Source: Dermatophilus congolensis (lineage in GTDB: Bacteria; Actinomycetota; Actinomycetes; Actinomycetales; Dermatophilaceae). From it: DNA of 64,000 bases. Below, in pieces: positions 47,133-56,849 of this stretch (position 1 is the stretch's first letter; each line of letters begins with the position of its first letter). The notes under the pieces are model-generated. The model saw only the letters and a list, made by a program, of their open reading frames with translations, was not told where the DNA came from and searched no databases. The stretch spans positions 1 to 64,000 of the forward strand of contig JAUNUP010000002.1 in NCBI GenBank assembly GCA_030538115.1. Reading direction: 5' to 3'. Position numbers and translations under genes: made by a program.

Positions 47133-49561
47133 CCGACCGATCCACCACCTCCCGGTCCGGGGCACTCGGGTCACTGCTCGTGGCGCTCGGTGTTGCCGCC
47201 TCCGTGCTCCCTCTGCGCGACCTGTTCGAAGGACGGCCGTGGGGGCCGACGATGATCGCGACGCTCTCGGTGGTCGCGGTGACCGGTGTTGTCGCTCGGT
47301 GGTTCGGGCTGCCGGGCTGGGCCGTTCCGCTCGTGCAGGGCGGTTTTCTCGCCGGCCTGCTCACTGCGGTCTTCGGCAACGGCACGGGGCTGATCGGGCT
47401 GGTGCCCGGGCCCGGCACGTTCGCCGCGTGGCGTGACCTGCTGCTCGACGCGCGGGAGTCGATCGCGTCGTCGGCGCCGCCCGCGCCGAGCACGATCGGG
47501 GTGGTTTTCGCTGTCGCGGCGGCTGCGGGCGCGATCGCGCTGATCACCGACGCGATCGGGGTAACCGGCGGTCAGCCCGCGCTCGCCGGGCTGCCGATGG
47601 TCGTGCCGTTTCTCGTCTCCGTCGCCAACTCGTCGGGCGGGCTGCCCGTGTACTACGTCGTGCTGGTGGCGCTGTGTTGGCTGGCGTTGCTGGCCGTGGT
47701 CGACGATTCACGCATCTCGCGGTGGACACGCGGCGGCGCCGGGCGCGACGCTGCCACCTCCGCACGCACGGGGCGCCTGAGCAGCGCCGCCATCACGGGA
47801 GTGGGGGCGCTCGTCGCTGCTCTGGTTTTGGCGGCGGCGCTGCCGATCACGCCGAACACGATCCTTGCCGACCGGCTGGGCGTGTCGGGTGGTGCCGGAC
47901 GCGTCGGGTTCAGCCCGAGCCCCGACATGCTCTCCGACCTCGACAACTCGAACCCGACCTCCGTACTGCGCTACACCAGCGACGACCCGGCGGCGCCTCC
48001 GCTGCGGGTGGCGGTGTCGACCCGGTACCGCGACGGGGTGTGGGAGCCGCGCGAGGTGCGCGAGTCGCTGAGCAGCGGGCCCACGCTGGCCTACCCGCCC
48101 GGTCTCACCGAGGCGGTGGCACGCGTCAACCGCACGATCTCGGTGACGGACAACCGCCTCGCAGCACCGAATCTCGCGGCGCCCGAACTGGTCAGCGGCG
48201 GCAGGGTCGTCGGCGCCACGTGGGCCATGGACCCGAATACGGGCGTTCTCGCGGCCGGCGCGATGCCACCCCGCTACGAGATGACCTACCTCACGCTGCA
48301 GCCCACGCCCGAGCAGTTGCGGGCCGCCCCCAGCGGGCTCGCCGTGATCGACGACGTCGACCCTGTGCTCGACACCTCCGGCATCTCGGCCAACACCTCG
48401 CGCGTCGCCGCGCAGGTGACGAACGACGCCGACACCCCCTACGACCAGGCGGTGGCGCTGCAGAACTGGTTCCGATCGGAGGGCGGATTCACGTACTCGC
48501 TCGACCTCGAGGCACCCCCTGCCGGCATGAGCAACCGCGAGGCGGCGCTCACCTCCGTCGACCGCTTTCTGGAGTCGAAACGCGGCTACTGCGTGCAGTA
48601 CTCGACGGCGATGACCCTGATGGCGCGGTCGCTGGGCATCCCCGCGCGGCTGGCGACCGGGTTCTTGCCGGGGCGCGTCGAGGGTGACGCGCGACGCGTG
48701 CTCTCGACCGACGCGCACGCGTGGCCCGAGCTGTACTTCGAGGGAGTCGGATGGCTGCGGTTCGAACCGACGCCAAGCGTGCAGTCCGGTCCCGCGCCCG
48801 AGTACGCGCCCGACACTGCGGATTCGACGACCACTCCGTCTCCGACACCCACGCCGACCGCGACCCCGACGGCCACGCCCGAGGCACCGACGCCGACCGC
48901 GGCGCCCGAGCAGCAGCCCGAGGCGGGCGCGTCCGGGCCGTCGATCCCGTGGGGCACCGTGTTCGCCGTGCTCGGCCTGCTCGTGCTGGCGGCCCTGTTG
49001 TGGCTGCTGTTCACGCTGCCGGCCCGGACGGCAGCGCGGGAGCGGCGCAACCGGCTGGCGGCCGCGAGCACCCCGTCGGAGGGGGTGTTGGCGGTGTGGG
49101 CGGGCTTCGTGGATCGCTTGAACGACCTGGGCGTACGCCTGGATCCGGCGAGGGTGCTGCCCCTCCAGGCGGCAGACCTGTCACGAGACCTCGACCTGGA
49201 CGCCGCCGACGAGGCACGCCTGAACCGCTTGGTCGAGGCCGTTCAGGACGCGAGGTACGCGCCGGTTCTGGTCGGCGTCGGTGCCGTTGCCGATGGAGCG
49301 ATGACACGCTCCCAGGTGCGCGAGCGACGTTCGGGCGCAGGCAACGTCGCCGGGCCGGACGCGAAGATGGCCTCAGACCCGATCGTGGCCGCCTGCCTGG
49401 CGGACGCCCGAGCGGTCGCGGACGCGGCGGCGGCGAAGCGCCCGGCAACGACACGCTTCGCGGCGAAAACCATCCCGGAATCGGGCCGAAGGACGCTGGC
49501 GCGTCGCCTTCGGACACACGCGACCCGGCTTCGGGACGCTCTCCCGAAGCGGGAGTCGTAG
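47129..49561 (+). CDS. TgpA-like transglutaminase membrane protein (DUF3488)
   Basis: Encodes 810 residues. Six to seven membrane helices (to about residue 250) carry the DUF3488 part, then a periplasm-like outer region with the transglutaminase core: catalytic Cys near residue 487 in RGYCVQYSTAMTLMARSLGI, His in TDAHAWPELYFEGVGWLRFE. A Thr/Pro-rich linker (TPTPTATPTATPEAPTPT) precedes a last helix (VFAVLGLLVLAALLWLLF) and a DUF4129-like cytoplasmic tail. GTG start within the DUF58 stop. With MoxR and DUF58 it makes a module common in actinobacteria; the Pseudomonas homologue TgpA is essential. Substrate is unknown. Confidence 0.93.
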   Translation: MTDRSTTSRSGALGSLLVALGVAASVLPLRDLFEGRPWGPTMIATLSVVAVTGVVARWFGLPGWAVPLVQGGFLAGLLTAVFGNGTGLIGLVPGPGTFAAWRDLLLDARESIASSAPPAPSTIGVVFAVAAAAGAIALITDAIGVTGGQPALAGLPMVVPFLVSVANSSGGLPVYYVVLVALCWLALLAVVDDSRISRWTRGGAGRDAATSARTGRLSSAAITGVGALVAALVLAAALPITPNTILADRLGVSGGAGRVGFSPSPDMLSDLDNSNPTSVLRYTSDDPAAPPLRVAVSTRYRDGVWEPREVRESLSSGPTLAYPPGLTEAVARVNRTISVTDNRLAAPNLAAPELVSGGRVVGATWAMDPNTGVLAAGAMPPRYEMTYLTLQPTPEQLRAAPSGLAVIDDVDPVLDTSGISANTSRVAAQVTNDADTPYDQAVALQNWFRSEGGFTYSLDLEAPPAGMSNREAALTSVDRFLESKRGYCVQYSTAMTLMARSLGIPARLATGFLPGRVEGDARRVLSTDAHAWPELYFEGVGWLRFEPTPSVQSGPAPEYAPDTADSTTTPSPTPTPTATPTATPEAPTPTAAPEQQPEAGASGPSIPWGTVFAVLGLLVLAALLWLLFTLPARTAARERRNRLAAASTPSEGVLAVWAGFVDRLNDLGVRLDPARVLPLQAADLSRDLDLDAADEARLNRLVEAVQDARYAPVLVGVGAVADGAMTRSQVRERRSGAGNVAGPDAKMASDPIVAACLADARAVADAAAAKRPATTRFAAKTIPESGRRTLARRLRTHATRLRDALPKRES

Positions 49562-49566
49562 CCGGA

Positions 49567-51654
49567 TCAGCCCGAGGAGTCGCTCACGAGGACGACGGTG
49601 AGCGTTCTCGGCCCGTGCATGCCGTAGACGGACTGAAGTTCGATGTCGCCCGACCTGCTCGGTCCGGTGGTGAGGCGAACGGTCGAGGGAATCTCTCCCG
49701 ACGTAGCGACGCCGACGAGGTCGTCGTACGTCGCCACGAGGTCGGCGGCGCGCAGCAGCACGATGTGGTTCTCGGGCGTGATGCCGGTGGAGCGGGGCCG
49801 CCCGGGGGCGGTTGTCACCGCAACGGTGCCGGTCGCGGCAGCACCGGCAACGGCGAGGGACACGCCGTACGACGCACCCCAGACGTCGGGAGACCCGGCG
49901 CGAGCACCGAACAGCGCATCGAGGTCGGGATGCGAGTCGGTTACCACTGTGGCGTCTCCGATGAGTTCGCGGATGCGGACGTGCGCGGAGGCGAGGTCGT
50001 CGACCACCACGACGTCGGCCCGGGCATCGCGCGCAGCGGCGACGAACTGCTCTGTTGTCGTGCGTGATTCCGGCGAGGGCGCAGCAGGCCCGCCGGAAGG
50101 CCCGGCCTCGGCCACACCCGACGGCTGGGCAGAAGCACCACGCCGCTGTGTGACCGGGATGAGAGGCAGAGGTGCACGTTCTCCGCGCGCCACGCCTGCG
50201 CTCTCCGCGGCGGCGTCGCGACGGAACACCCCGGCCTTCGCGATGTCCGGCAACGCCCGGCCTGTGGCCCAGTTCGAGGCGAGCGGCATCCGGGCCAGCA
50301 GCCCGCGCGGCGCGAATCGCCCGGCGAGGCGGGCGGCTTCGACGGTTGCGCGGTATCCGCGTCTCCGGCTCCACAGCCGAGACCAGGCTCCCCATCCGGC
50401 GCGTTCGACGTCGTCGGAACCCCCACGTGCCCCCTCCCGGTCGCGCATCCGCAGTTCGAGCAGCAGCTCCGGAAGCGGGATGCGGACGGGGCAGGCGTCC
50501 GCGCAGGCTCCGCAGAGGGTGGAGAGGTACGGCAGATCCGCGTGGATACGAGTGTCGCCGTCAGTTCCCAGCATGGGGCTGATGACGGAGCCGATGGGCC
50601 CGCCGTACACCGAGCCGTAGGCGTGGCCGCCGCCGAGGGCTTTGAACACGGGGCAGACCATCTGGCAGTTGCCGCAGCGGATGCAGGCGAGCGCCTCCCA
50701 GACCGGGGTGTCGAGCATGCGGCTGCGGCCGTTGTCGAGCATGACGACGTGCATCACCTCGGGCCCGTCGGTCTCGCCGGGGCGGCGGGGGCCGGTGAGG
50801 AGGGTCTGGTAGGCGGTGACCTCGCGGTCTCCCCCGGCGCGGGAGAGCAGCGGGAGCAGCAGGCCCACGTCGGCCAGTCGCGGGATCACCTTCTCGATGC
50901 CCATCACAGCGACGTGTACGCGCGGGTGCGTGGTGACCATGTCGATGTTGCCCTCGTTGCTGAGCAGGGCGAGGGTGCCGGTGTCGGCGGCGGCGAAGTT
51001 GACGCCGGTGACGCCCATGTCGGCGCGAGCGAAGTCGGCCCGGAGGCGGTGGCGAGCGCGGGCGGCGAGCGCGTCGGGTGAGTTGTCCGCGGCCGTCTCA
51101 CGGCCCTCGTCGGCGTCGAGCCGGTCGAACAGCTCGGCGACATCGCCCGCGGAGAGGTGCAGCGCAGGCGTGATGAGCTGGCTCGGCCGCTCGTGACGGC
51201 GCTGGATGATGTGTTCACCGAGGTCGGTCTCGATCACCTCGATCCCTGCGGCCTCGAAGTGAGCGTTGAGCCCGATCTCCTCGGTGACCATCGACTTCGC
51301 CTTAGCGACGACGCGCGCGTTCTCGGCGCGAGCGATGTCGGTGATGATGTCGAGCGCCTCTGCCGCGGTGGCGGCGCGGTGTACCTGGACGCCGAGGTCT
51401 TCGAGCCGCACCTGCAGGCGGCCGAGGTGGCTGGGCAGGTCGGCGAGCGTCTCCCTGCGCAGGGCTGCGGCGCGGTCCCGCAGGTCGTCGTCGCCGGGCG
51501 ATTCCCACCGCACGGCGTACGGGGGCCGGTCGAGCCATCGGAGGCGCTCCGCCGTGGGGGCGGTTGCGGGGTCGGTGAGGGCGTCGGCGGTCAGCTCCCG
51601 CAACGGCTCCCCCTCGGCGCGGAGGTCGTAGCGCCAGTTCGTAGGGCCGGTCAT
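49567..51654 (-). CDS. lutBC: Fused LutB-LutC lactate utilisation protein
   Basis: One frame of 695 residues. Residues 1-400 are LutB: a LUD domain followed by two iron-sulphur motifs, CIRCGNCQMVCP (C324, C327, C330, C334) and CGACADACP (C381, C384, C388). A basic stretch and a Ser/Pro/Ala-rich linker (about 505-531) lead to residues 533-695, a LutC-type LUD domain with THPDLDALF-like SHPDLDALFGAR, AVAGAAATGTVAVTT, GITPENHIVLLRAADLV and PSRSGDIELQSVYGMHGPRTLTVV. In B. subtilis LutA, LutB and LutC are separate and together oxidise L-lactate to pyruvate. The ATG overlaps the lutA stop (ATGA). The fusion is unusual; both parts look intact. Confidence 0.9.
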   Translation of the reverse strand: MTGPTNWRYDLRAEGEPLRELTADALTDPATAPTAERLRWLDRPPYAVRWESPGDDDLRDRAAALRRETLADLPSHLGRLQVRLEDLGVQVHRAATAAEALDIITDIARAENARVVAKAKSMVTEEIGLNAHFEAAGIEVIETDLGEHIIQRRHERPSQLITPALHLSAGDVAELFDRLDADEGRETAADNSPDALAARARHRLRADFARADMGVTGVNFAAADTGTLALLSNEGNIDMVTTHPRVHVAVMGIEKVIPRLADVGLLLPLLSRAGGDREVTAYQTLLTGPRRPGETDGPEVMHVVMLDNGRSRMLDTPVWEALACIRCGNCQMVCPVFKALGGGHAYGSVYGGPIGSVISPMLGTDGDTRIHADLPYLSTLCGACADACPVRIPLPELLLELRMRDREGARGGSDDVERAGWGAWSRLWSRRRGYRATVEAARLAGRFAPRGLLARMPLASNWATGRALPDIAKAGVFRRDAAAESAGVARGERAPLPLIPVTQRRGASAQPSGVAEAGPSGGPAAPSPESRTTTEQFVAAARDARADVVVVDDLASAHVRIRELIGDATVVTDSHPDLDALFGARAGSPDVWGASYGVSLAVAGAAATGTVAVTTAPGRPRSTGITPENHIVLLRAADLVATYDDLVGVATSGEIPSTVRLTTGPSRSGDIELQSVYGMHGPRTLTVVLVSDSSG

Positions 51655-52442
51655 GCCACACCTCCGTGCTGCGAGGGAAGAGCTCGGGCGACGAGTTCGG
51701 CGAGGTGCACGAACTCGATCGGTGGCCCGCTTGGCGCCGCGCTCTGCTCCGTGTTGGATGTTCGCGCCGAACGTGAGGCGAGGTGCGTGAGGCAGCCGGG
51801 GTCGGAGGAGACGACGAGCCGGGCTCCGGTGGCGCGGGCCTGGTCGAGTTTGTGGTCGGCCATCGACGTGCTCACCTCGGGGTACTTGATGGAGAAGGTG
51901 CCGCCGAAGCCGCAGCATGTGTCGCTGTCGGTCATCTCGACGAGCCGTACGCCGCGGATCCGCGCGAGTACCTCGCGGGGGGTGTGGCGTTCGCCGAGCA
52001 TGCGGGTCATGTGACAGGAGTCGTGATACGTGACTTCGACGTCGTGGGTCGGGTCGAGGGCGAGGTCGAGCCCGCCTCCGAATTCGGCGACGAACTGGCT
52101 GAACTCCCACAGCCGCGGCAGGGTGCGGTCGAGGGCGTCTGCGTCGTCTCCGCCCACGGCGAGCGACGGACCATGGTGGTGCATCATCGCGGCGCACGAG
52201 CCGGCGACGGAGACGATGGCGTCTGCCCCGTCGAAGGTCCGAGCCCACGATCCGACGAGGCGGGCCGCGGCCTGCGGGTAGCCGCTGTTGAGCGCGGGTT
52301 GGCCGCAGCACGACTGCCCCTCGGGCACGACCGCCCGATACCCCATGGCCTCGATCACGCGCACAGCGGCGCGGGCGGGTTCGGGGGCCGCGAAGTCGGT
52401 CATGCAGGTCGCGAAGACGGCTACGGTGTCCACATCGGACAT
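51651..52442 (-). CDS. lutA: LutA, cysteine-rich subunit of lactate oxidation complex
   Basis: Encodes 263 residues. Two CCG motifs are visible: C45-C46 in GQSCCGQPALNSGY and the later DTCCGFGGTFSIKYPEVS, the ligands of the noncubane 4Fe-4S clusters in the heterodisulphide-reductase-like family. ATCMTDF at the start and YHDSCHMTRMLGE are typical. The ATG at 52442 fits family length; its ribosome site is weak. It is coupled to lutBC and divergent from the dehydrogenase gene only 29 bases away, so the promoters must overlap the coding starts. Confidence 0.92.
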   Translation of the reverse strand: MSDVDTVAVFATCMTDFAAPEPARAAVRVIEAMGYRAVVPEGQSCCGQPALNSGYPQAAARLVGSWARTFDGADAIVSVAGSCAAMMHHHGPSLAVGGDDADALDRTLPRLWEFSQFVAEFGGGLDLALDPTHDVEVTYHDSCHMTRMLGERHTPREVLARIRGVRLVEMTDSDTCCGFGGTFSIKYPEVSTSMADHKLDQARATGARLVVSSDPGCLTHLASRSARTSNTEQSAAPSGPPIEFVHLAELVARALPSQHGGVA

Positions 52443-52471
52443 GCTTGCACGAGCGTTCTCGAGGGGCAGCG

Positions 52472-53464
52472 ATGCGCATCCTGATCTGCGACCATCCCGA
52501 CTCCATGGCACCGAACCATGCGCGCGAGGAGGCGATACTCCGCTCCGGTCTGGAGCCCGCGTTCGGCCCTCTTGAGGTGGTGGTGCTGCCGTACCAGGCC
52601 GTTGAGCACGAGCTTTTCCTGGCGCAGCTCGAGGCCGCTGACGCGCTGCTCACCGGATTTCTGCCGCTTCCCGCCGACGTGTTGCGGCGGGCGCCGTCGC
52701 TGCGGGCCGTGTCGATCAACGCGACCGGCTACGACAACGTCGACCTGCGTGCCGCGAAGGAGTTGGGCATCGCGGTGATGTGCATCGGCGAATACTGCAC
52801 GCAAGACGTGGCCGAGCACACGATCGCGCTCATGCTGGCGCTGCACCGCAACCTCAAGCACTTCTGGCGCGACGTGGACGAGCGGGCGCACTGGAGTTTC
52901 GACTCCGCTCCTCCCGGCGACCGGCTCACCGAGCGCACGCTCGGCATCGTCGGGTTGGGGCGCATCGGCTCGACGGTGGCACGGATGGCGCGGGGGTTGG
53001 GCATGCGGGTGTTGGCGACCGACCCATTCGTCGGGGCCGCCCATGCGGAGGCGGTGGGCGCCGAACTCGTGTCGCGGGGCGAACTCTTGGCCGCCTCCGA
53101 CATAGTGAGCAACCACATGAACGCGACCCCCGAGAACGTCGGGTACTTCGACGCCGCCGCCTTCGGCGCGATGACCCGCCGACCGATCTTTCTCAACACG
53201 GGCCGCGGCACGGCCGTCGTGGAGCCGGACCTCGTGGCGGCCCTGGACTCCGGCCAGATCCGCGGAGCGGGCCTCGACGTACTCACCGACGAAACCCCGG
53301 CCCTGCGCGGCCACCCCCTGACGGGCCGCGCGAACGTCATCCTCACGCCACACAGCGCATTCTTCTCCACGGCGTCGATAGAGGCGCTGGTACGCATCTC
53401 GTGCGAGAACCTGGTGCACCACTTCACGGGAGCGGAAGACAAGGTCTTCACACGCGTGGTGTGA
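52472..53464 (+). CDS. D-isomer 2-hydroxyacid dehydrogenase family protein
   Basis: Encodes 330 residues. The NAD-binding motif GIVGLGRIGSTVARMARGLG lies in the middle, with LNTGRGTAVVEPDLVAAL after it; the catalytic Arg is in ATGYDNVDL-to-FLNTGRG context, the Glu in DVLTDETPAL and the His in ILTPHSAFFS. VAEHTIALMLALHRNLKHF is also typical. It interconverts a D-2-hydroxyacid and its 2-oxoacid; lactate is suggested only by the divergent lutA. The ATG at 52472 follows GAGGGG; an upstream ATG would overlap lutA. Confidence 0.9.
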   Translation: MRILICDHPDSMAPNHAREEAILRSGLEPAFGPLEVVVLPYQAVEHELFLAQLEAADALLTGFLPLPADVLRRAPSLRAVSINATGYDNVDLRAAKELGIAVMCIGEYCTQDVAEHTIALMLALHRNLKHFWRDVDERAHWSFDSAPPGDRLTERTLGIVGLGRIGSTVARMARGLGMRVLATDPFVGAAHAEAVGAELVSRGELLAASDIVSNHMNATPENVGYFDAAAFGAMTRRPIFLNTGRGTAVVEPDLVAALDSGQIRGAGLDVLTDETPALRGHPLTGRANVILTPHSAFFSTASIEALVRISCENLVHHFTGAEDKVFTRVV

Positions 53465-53657
53465 GCGCGGTGCCGTCACACCCCCGCGAACCTCGTACAT
53501 ACACTCGAAAACCGTGGAACGAACACGTCGAAACCCCTTCCATGATCGCCTTCACGGAGGTAGAATCAGAGACATCATCCGGCCAGGTGTCTTGACGGGT
53601 TCAGATCACGTGTACGAGCACTTTGCAGGTGGTTTCACCGGGGGTTCGGGGGTAGTC

Positions 53658-55403
53658 ATGAAGCGTACGGTCGACACCGTTGACGCGATGCCCCTCGCCT
53701 CCAGCTTGGGGGTCTCGTCGGCCCCCTCCGATCCACTCCCTCGCGCTGAGGTCGACTCGGTCGCGGGTCGCCTCGCGCAGGTGTTGCCGGTCGATTTCGG
53801 CCCCGGGAACGAACCCCTCTCGCTGGTTGACGAACTCGACGCTCCCGGCCTCGGTTTGCTGTACCGAGATCTCGAGTCGCTCATCGCGTGGCTGCGGTAC
53901 GTGCAGGCCGCGACGGTCGATCGGATCGTGGACGAAGCCCTCGCCGAGGTCGGGCGGGAGTCAGTCGAGTTGTACGGTCCAGGGTCCAACGGCGAGGTGA
54001 CGGAGTTCGCGCACTCGGTCGTCTCCGAAGAGCTCATGTGCCTGACCGGAATGTCCGAGCCTGAAGCCGAGACCCGCGTGTCGTTCTCCGTTACGGCTCC
54101 GGCTGCGACGCGGCGTCTGACCGAGGGGCTCCGCAACGGTAGCTGCACATGGGAGAAGGCCCGGTATGTGCACGAGCGCGCCAGTGGCCTCGACTCGATC
54201 GCCGCCGACTACGTCGCGGACAAGGCCTTGGCCGCGCCTCGCAAGGGCGAGGTCGTCTCGTGGCGCACGTTCACCGACCGGGTCCGTCGCGCCGTCGACG
54301 CGGCCACCGACTCCGAGACGAAACGCCACGAGGCCAAACAGCAGCGCTGCACCTGGATTCAGCTCACCCAGCACGGCATGGCCGATTTCGGGATCACCGG
54401 TGAATCCGCCCGCGTCATCGCCGCGTACGAGCGCGTCGACGCCACCGCCCGACGCCTCCGCGGCGACGGAGACTCTCGCACGCTGCGGCAACTGCGCTCC
54501 GACGTTGCCCTCGACCTGCTTCTCACCGGCCAGTTCCCCATTCCTTCATCCCCGTCGGAGGGCGAACTGCCCGCCGGTCGGGTCGCGATCACTGTGTCGC
54601 TGGCCTCGCTGGTGGGCCTCACCGACGAGCCCGGCCAGACCAGGTTCGGCGACCTGCCGGCCGCCGTCGTTCGCGACATCGCGCTCCGCGAGGGCAGCAC
54701 CCTGGCGCGGATCGTCACCGACCCCGTCGACGGGTCCGTGATCGACGCCTCGACCGATTCCTACCGTCCCACCGCGGCGATGCGGCGCTACGTCACGGCC
54801 CGCGACCGCACCTGCCGTGCCCCCGGCTGCACGGTTCCAGCCGAGCGCTGCGACCTCGACCACGGCACGAACTGGCCCCACGGCCCGACCGCGCCCGGCA
54901 ACCTCACCGCGAAGCACCGGCGACACCACGAGTTCAAGACCCGACGCCTCTGGCGGGCCGAACAGCAGCCCGACGGCACAGTGACCTGGAAGACCCTCTG
55001 CAGCGAATACACCACGTACCCCGCCGGCTACGACACCGACCCGGACGACGCTCGCGAAGTCACCGAGACGATCCTCGACCGCGCGCCCGCCACCGTCGAC
55101 GAACTCCTGGCCGACATGGCGGCCGAGCAGCAAGCCGCGTGGCGGCGCCGCTGGCACGCCTACCGCCACGAAATCGAAACGTGTAGCCGTGTCCGCCACG
55201 ACGATTGCCCGGGCAGTTCGGCCTGGGCAGACCCCGCCGACCCCGGACACGACTTCGGCACCGACACAACCACGTTCATCAACAACTTCAGCAAAGCGTG
55301 CCGAAACATGGCCATCGAGAACGCCCTGGGCGAAACCGACACCCCGACACTCAGGCCCGACACCGCCTGGGACCGCCCAAACGTCGGCCCCCCACCCTTC
55401 TGA
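53658..55403 (+). CDS. DUF222 / 13E12 family HNH endonuclease-like protein
   Basis: Encodes 581 residues. The N-terminal two thirds are DUF222 (YRDLESLIAWLRYVQAATVD, then LTGMSEPEAETRVSFS), and the HNH nuclease motif follows: RYVTARDRTCRAPGCTVPAE, RCDLDHGTNWPHGPTAPGNL and KHRRHHEFKTRRLW, with the Cys, His and Asn in place. These genes are abundant, often multicopy, in actinobacteria and were first noted as the 13E12 repeat; their role is unknown. The ATG at 53658 follows GGGGGTAGTC; an upstream ATG at 53514 is in frame but adds non-conserved residues. Confidence 0.9.
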   Translation: MKRTVDTVDAMPLASSLGVSSAPSDPLPRAEVDSVAGRLAQVLPVDFGPGNEPLSLVDELDAPGLGLLYRDLESLIAWLRYVQAATVDRIVDEALAEVGRESVELYGPGSNGEVTEFAHSVVSEELMCLTGMSEPEAETRVSFSVTAPAATRRLTEGLRNGSCTWEKARYVHERASGLDSIAADYVADKALAAPRKGEVVSWRTFTDRVRRAVDAATDSETKRHEAKQQRCTWIQLTQHGMADFGITGESARVIAAYERVDATARRLRGDGDSRTLRQLRSDVALDLLLTGQFPIPSSPSEGELPAGRVAITVSLASLVGLTDEPGQTRFGDLPAAVVRDIALREGSTLARIVTDPVDGSVIDASTDSYRPTAAMRRYVTARDRTCRAPGCTVPAERCDLDHGTNWPHGPTAPGNLTAKHRRHHEFKTRRLWRAEQQPDGTVTWKTLCSEYTTYPAGYDTDPDDAREVTETILDRAPATVDELLADMAAEQQAAWRRRWHAYRHEIETCSRVRHDDCPGSSAWADPADPGHDFGTDTTTFINNFSKACRNMAIENALGETDTPTLRPDTAWDRPNVGPPPF

Positions 55404-55486
55404 CCAGGCGTCTCACCCTCTGGAGAAGCGCCGGTAACGAGTACCGCGGAGCCTACTGAGGGTCGGCTTTCTCTCAGGGCCCGCCG

Positions 55487-56692
55487 CTAAAGCCCCGCCA
55501 GGGTCGCCGCGAGGCGGCGGGCGCCTTCCTCCAGGCTTTCCGGGGTGCCGTTGCTGTAGGCGAGGCGGACGTGGCGCTGGTCGGGCGGGCGCACGTAGCA
55601 GGCGTCGCCTGGCACGAGCACGAGGTGGTGATCGATCGCCGCTGCGAGCATGTCGGTGCCCGGGGGCACGTCGTGGAGGGTGAGCCACGTGAAGAACCCG
55701 CCCGCCGGTTCCGTCCACGTCACGCCTTCAGGCATGTGTTCGGAGAGGGAGCCGAGCAGCGCCTCGCAGCGGTCGCGGTAGGCGGCACGGATCTCGCCGA
55801 GGGTCGCCGACCACTCCGGCAACGTCACATAGGCGCACGCGATCTCCTGCGCGAGCACGCTCGGGTGGATGCTCACCGCCTCCGCCGCCAGTTGCAGCCG
55901 CGCCCGTACCGGTGGCGGCGCCGCCACCCACCCGACCCGCAGGCCCGGCGAGAACAGCTTCGAGAAGCTGCCGAGAAAGGCCACCCCGTCGGGGTTGAAC
56001 GAGTACACCGACGGCAGCACCGGCGTGCCGGGGAAGCCGACGAACGCGTACGGGTCGTCCTCAACGATGAGCACCCCCCGCTCCGCGCACACGTCGACGA
56101 GGCGCCGCCGCCGCTCCAACGTCAACGTGACCCCGGTGGGATTCTGGAAGTTCGGGATGACGTACACGAACCGCACCGTGCGCCCCTCGGCACGCGCCTC
56201 GTCGATGAGGGCCGCGACCGCCTCCGGGTCGATGCCGTCGTCGTCCATCTCCACCTGGCGCAGGTCGACCTCGTAGCTGCCGAACACCCCCATCGCGCCC
56301 ACGTACGTGGGCCCCTCGGCGATCACCACGTCGCCGGGGTCGCAGAACAGCTTCGTCACCACGTCGAGAGCCATCTGCGAGCCGGTCGTGATGAGGATGT
56401 TGTTCGCATCCGCGAACGCCCCCTGCTGCTCCATGAGCGAGCCGATGACGTGCGGCATCGCGTCGATCCCCGCCCCGGAGCCGTATTGCAGGATCTCCGG
56501 CCCCCGCTCGCTGATCAGCCGCCCGGCGAGGTCGGCGATGAGGTCGTGCGGCAGCATCGTCGTATCCGGGTTGCCGCCGGCCAGCGAGACGTACTCGGGC
56601 CGCAGCGCCAACTCGAACACGGCCCGCACCGGCGACGGACGAAACTCGGCCTCTCGCCGCGCGAACCACTCGTGCCCCCAGTCGCGTGTCAT
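55487..56692 (-). CDS. PLP-dependent aminotransferase (2-aminoadipate/MocR-type fold I)
   Basis: Encodes 401 residues from an ATG directly after GAGGAGCG. Conserved parts are SLAGGNPDTTMLPHDLIADL, LQYGSGAGIDAMPHVIGSLM, ITTGSQMALDVVTKLFCDPG, VYVIPNFQNPTGVTLTLERR, VEDDPYAFVGF and the PLP lysine in FLGSFSKLFSPGLRVGWVAA. This set matches the LysN/2-aminoadipate aminotransferase group, which acts on branched, aromatic or aminoadipate substrates. No pathway partner is adjacent, so the substrate cannot be set. The upstream region holds copy E of the 55-base repeat. Confidence 0.9.
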   Translation of the reverse strand: MTRDWGHEWFARREAEFRPSPVRAVFELALRPEYVSLAGGNPDTTMLPHDLIADLAGRLISERGPEILQYGSGAGIDAMPHVIGSLMEQQGAFADANNILITTGSQMALDVVTKLFCDPGDVVIAEGPTYVGAMGVFGSYEVDLRQVEMDDDGIDPEAVAALIDEARAEGRTVRFVYVIPNFQNPTGVTLTLERRRRLVDVCAERGVLIVEDDPYAFVGFPGTPVLPSVYSFNPDGVAFLGSFSKLFSPGLRVGWVAAPPPVRARLQLAAEAVSIHPSVLAQEIACAYVTLPEWSATLGEIRAAYRDRCEALLGSLSEHMPEGVTWTEPAGGFFTWLTLHDVPPGTDMLAAAIDHHLVLVPGDACYVRPPDQRHVRLAYSNGTPESLEEGARRLAATLAGL

Positions 56693-56849
56693 CGCTCCTC
56701 CTGCCCGAGATGTCGATCCGACCGATCGGGCCATCACATCACGAGTGAGCAGGTGGGACCCGCGAAAGCCCCGCCATCGCTTCCTCGGCCCACACCGGCA
56801 GACCGCACCAGAACACGTGACACGGCGCGGGCCGGTGGCAGGCCCCCCC

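Noticed and set aside
48840..48910. Thr/Pro codon repeats in the transglutaminase gene as a minisatellite
   Set aside because: This is a normal low-complexity linker between the outer domain and the last membrane helix.
53658..55403. DUF222/HNH gene as a sign of an intron, intein or phage
   Set aside because: Base composition matches the neighbours and no integrase, phage gene or att-like repeat is nearby; such genes are ordinary in actinobacteria.
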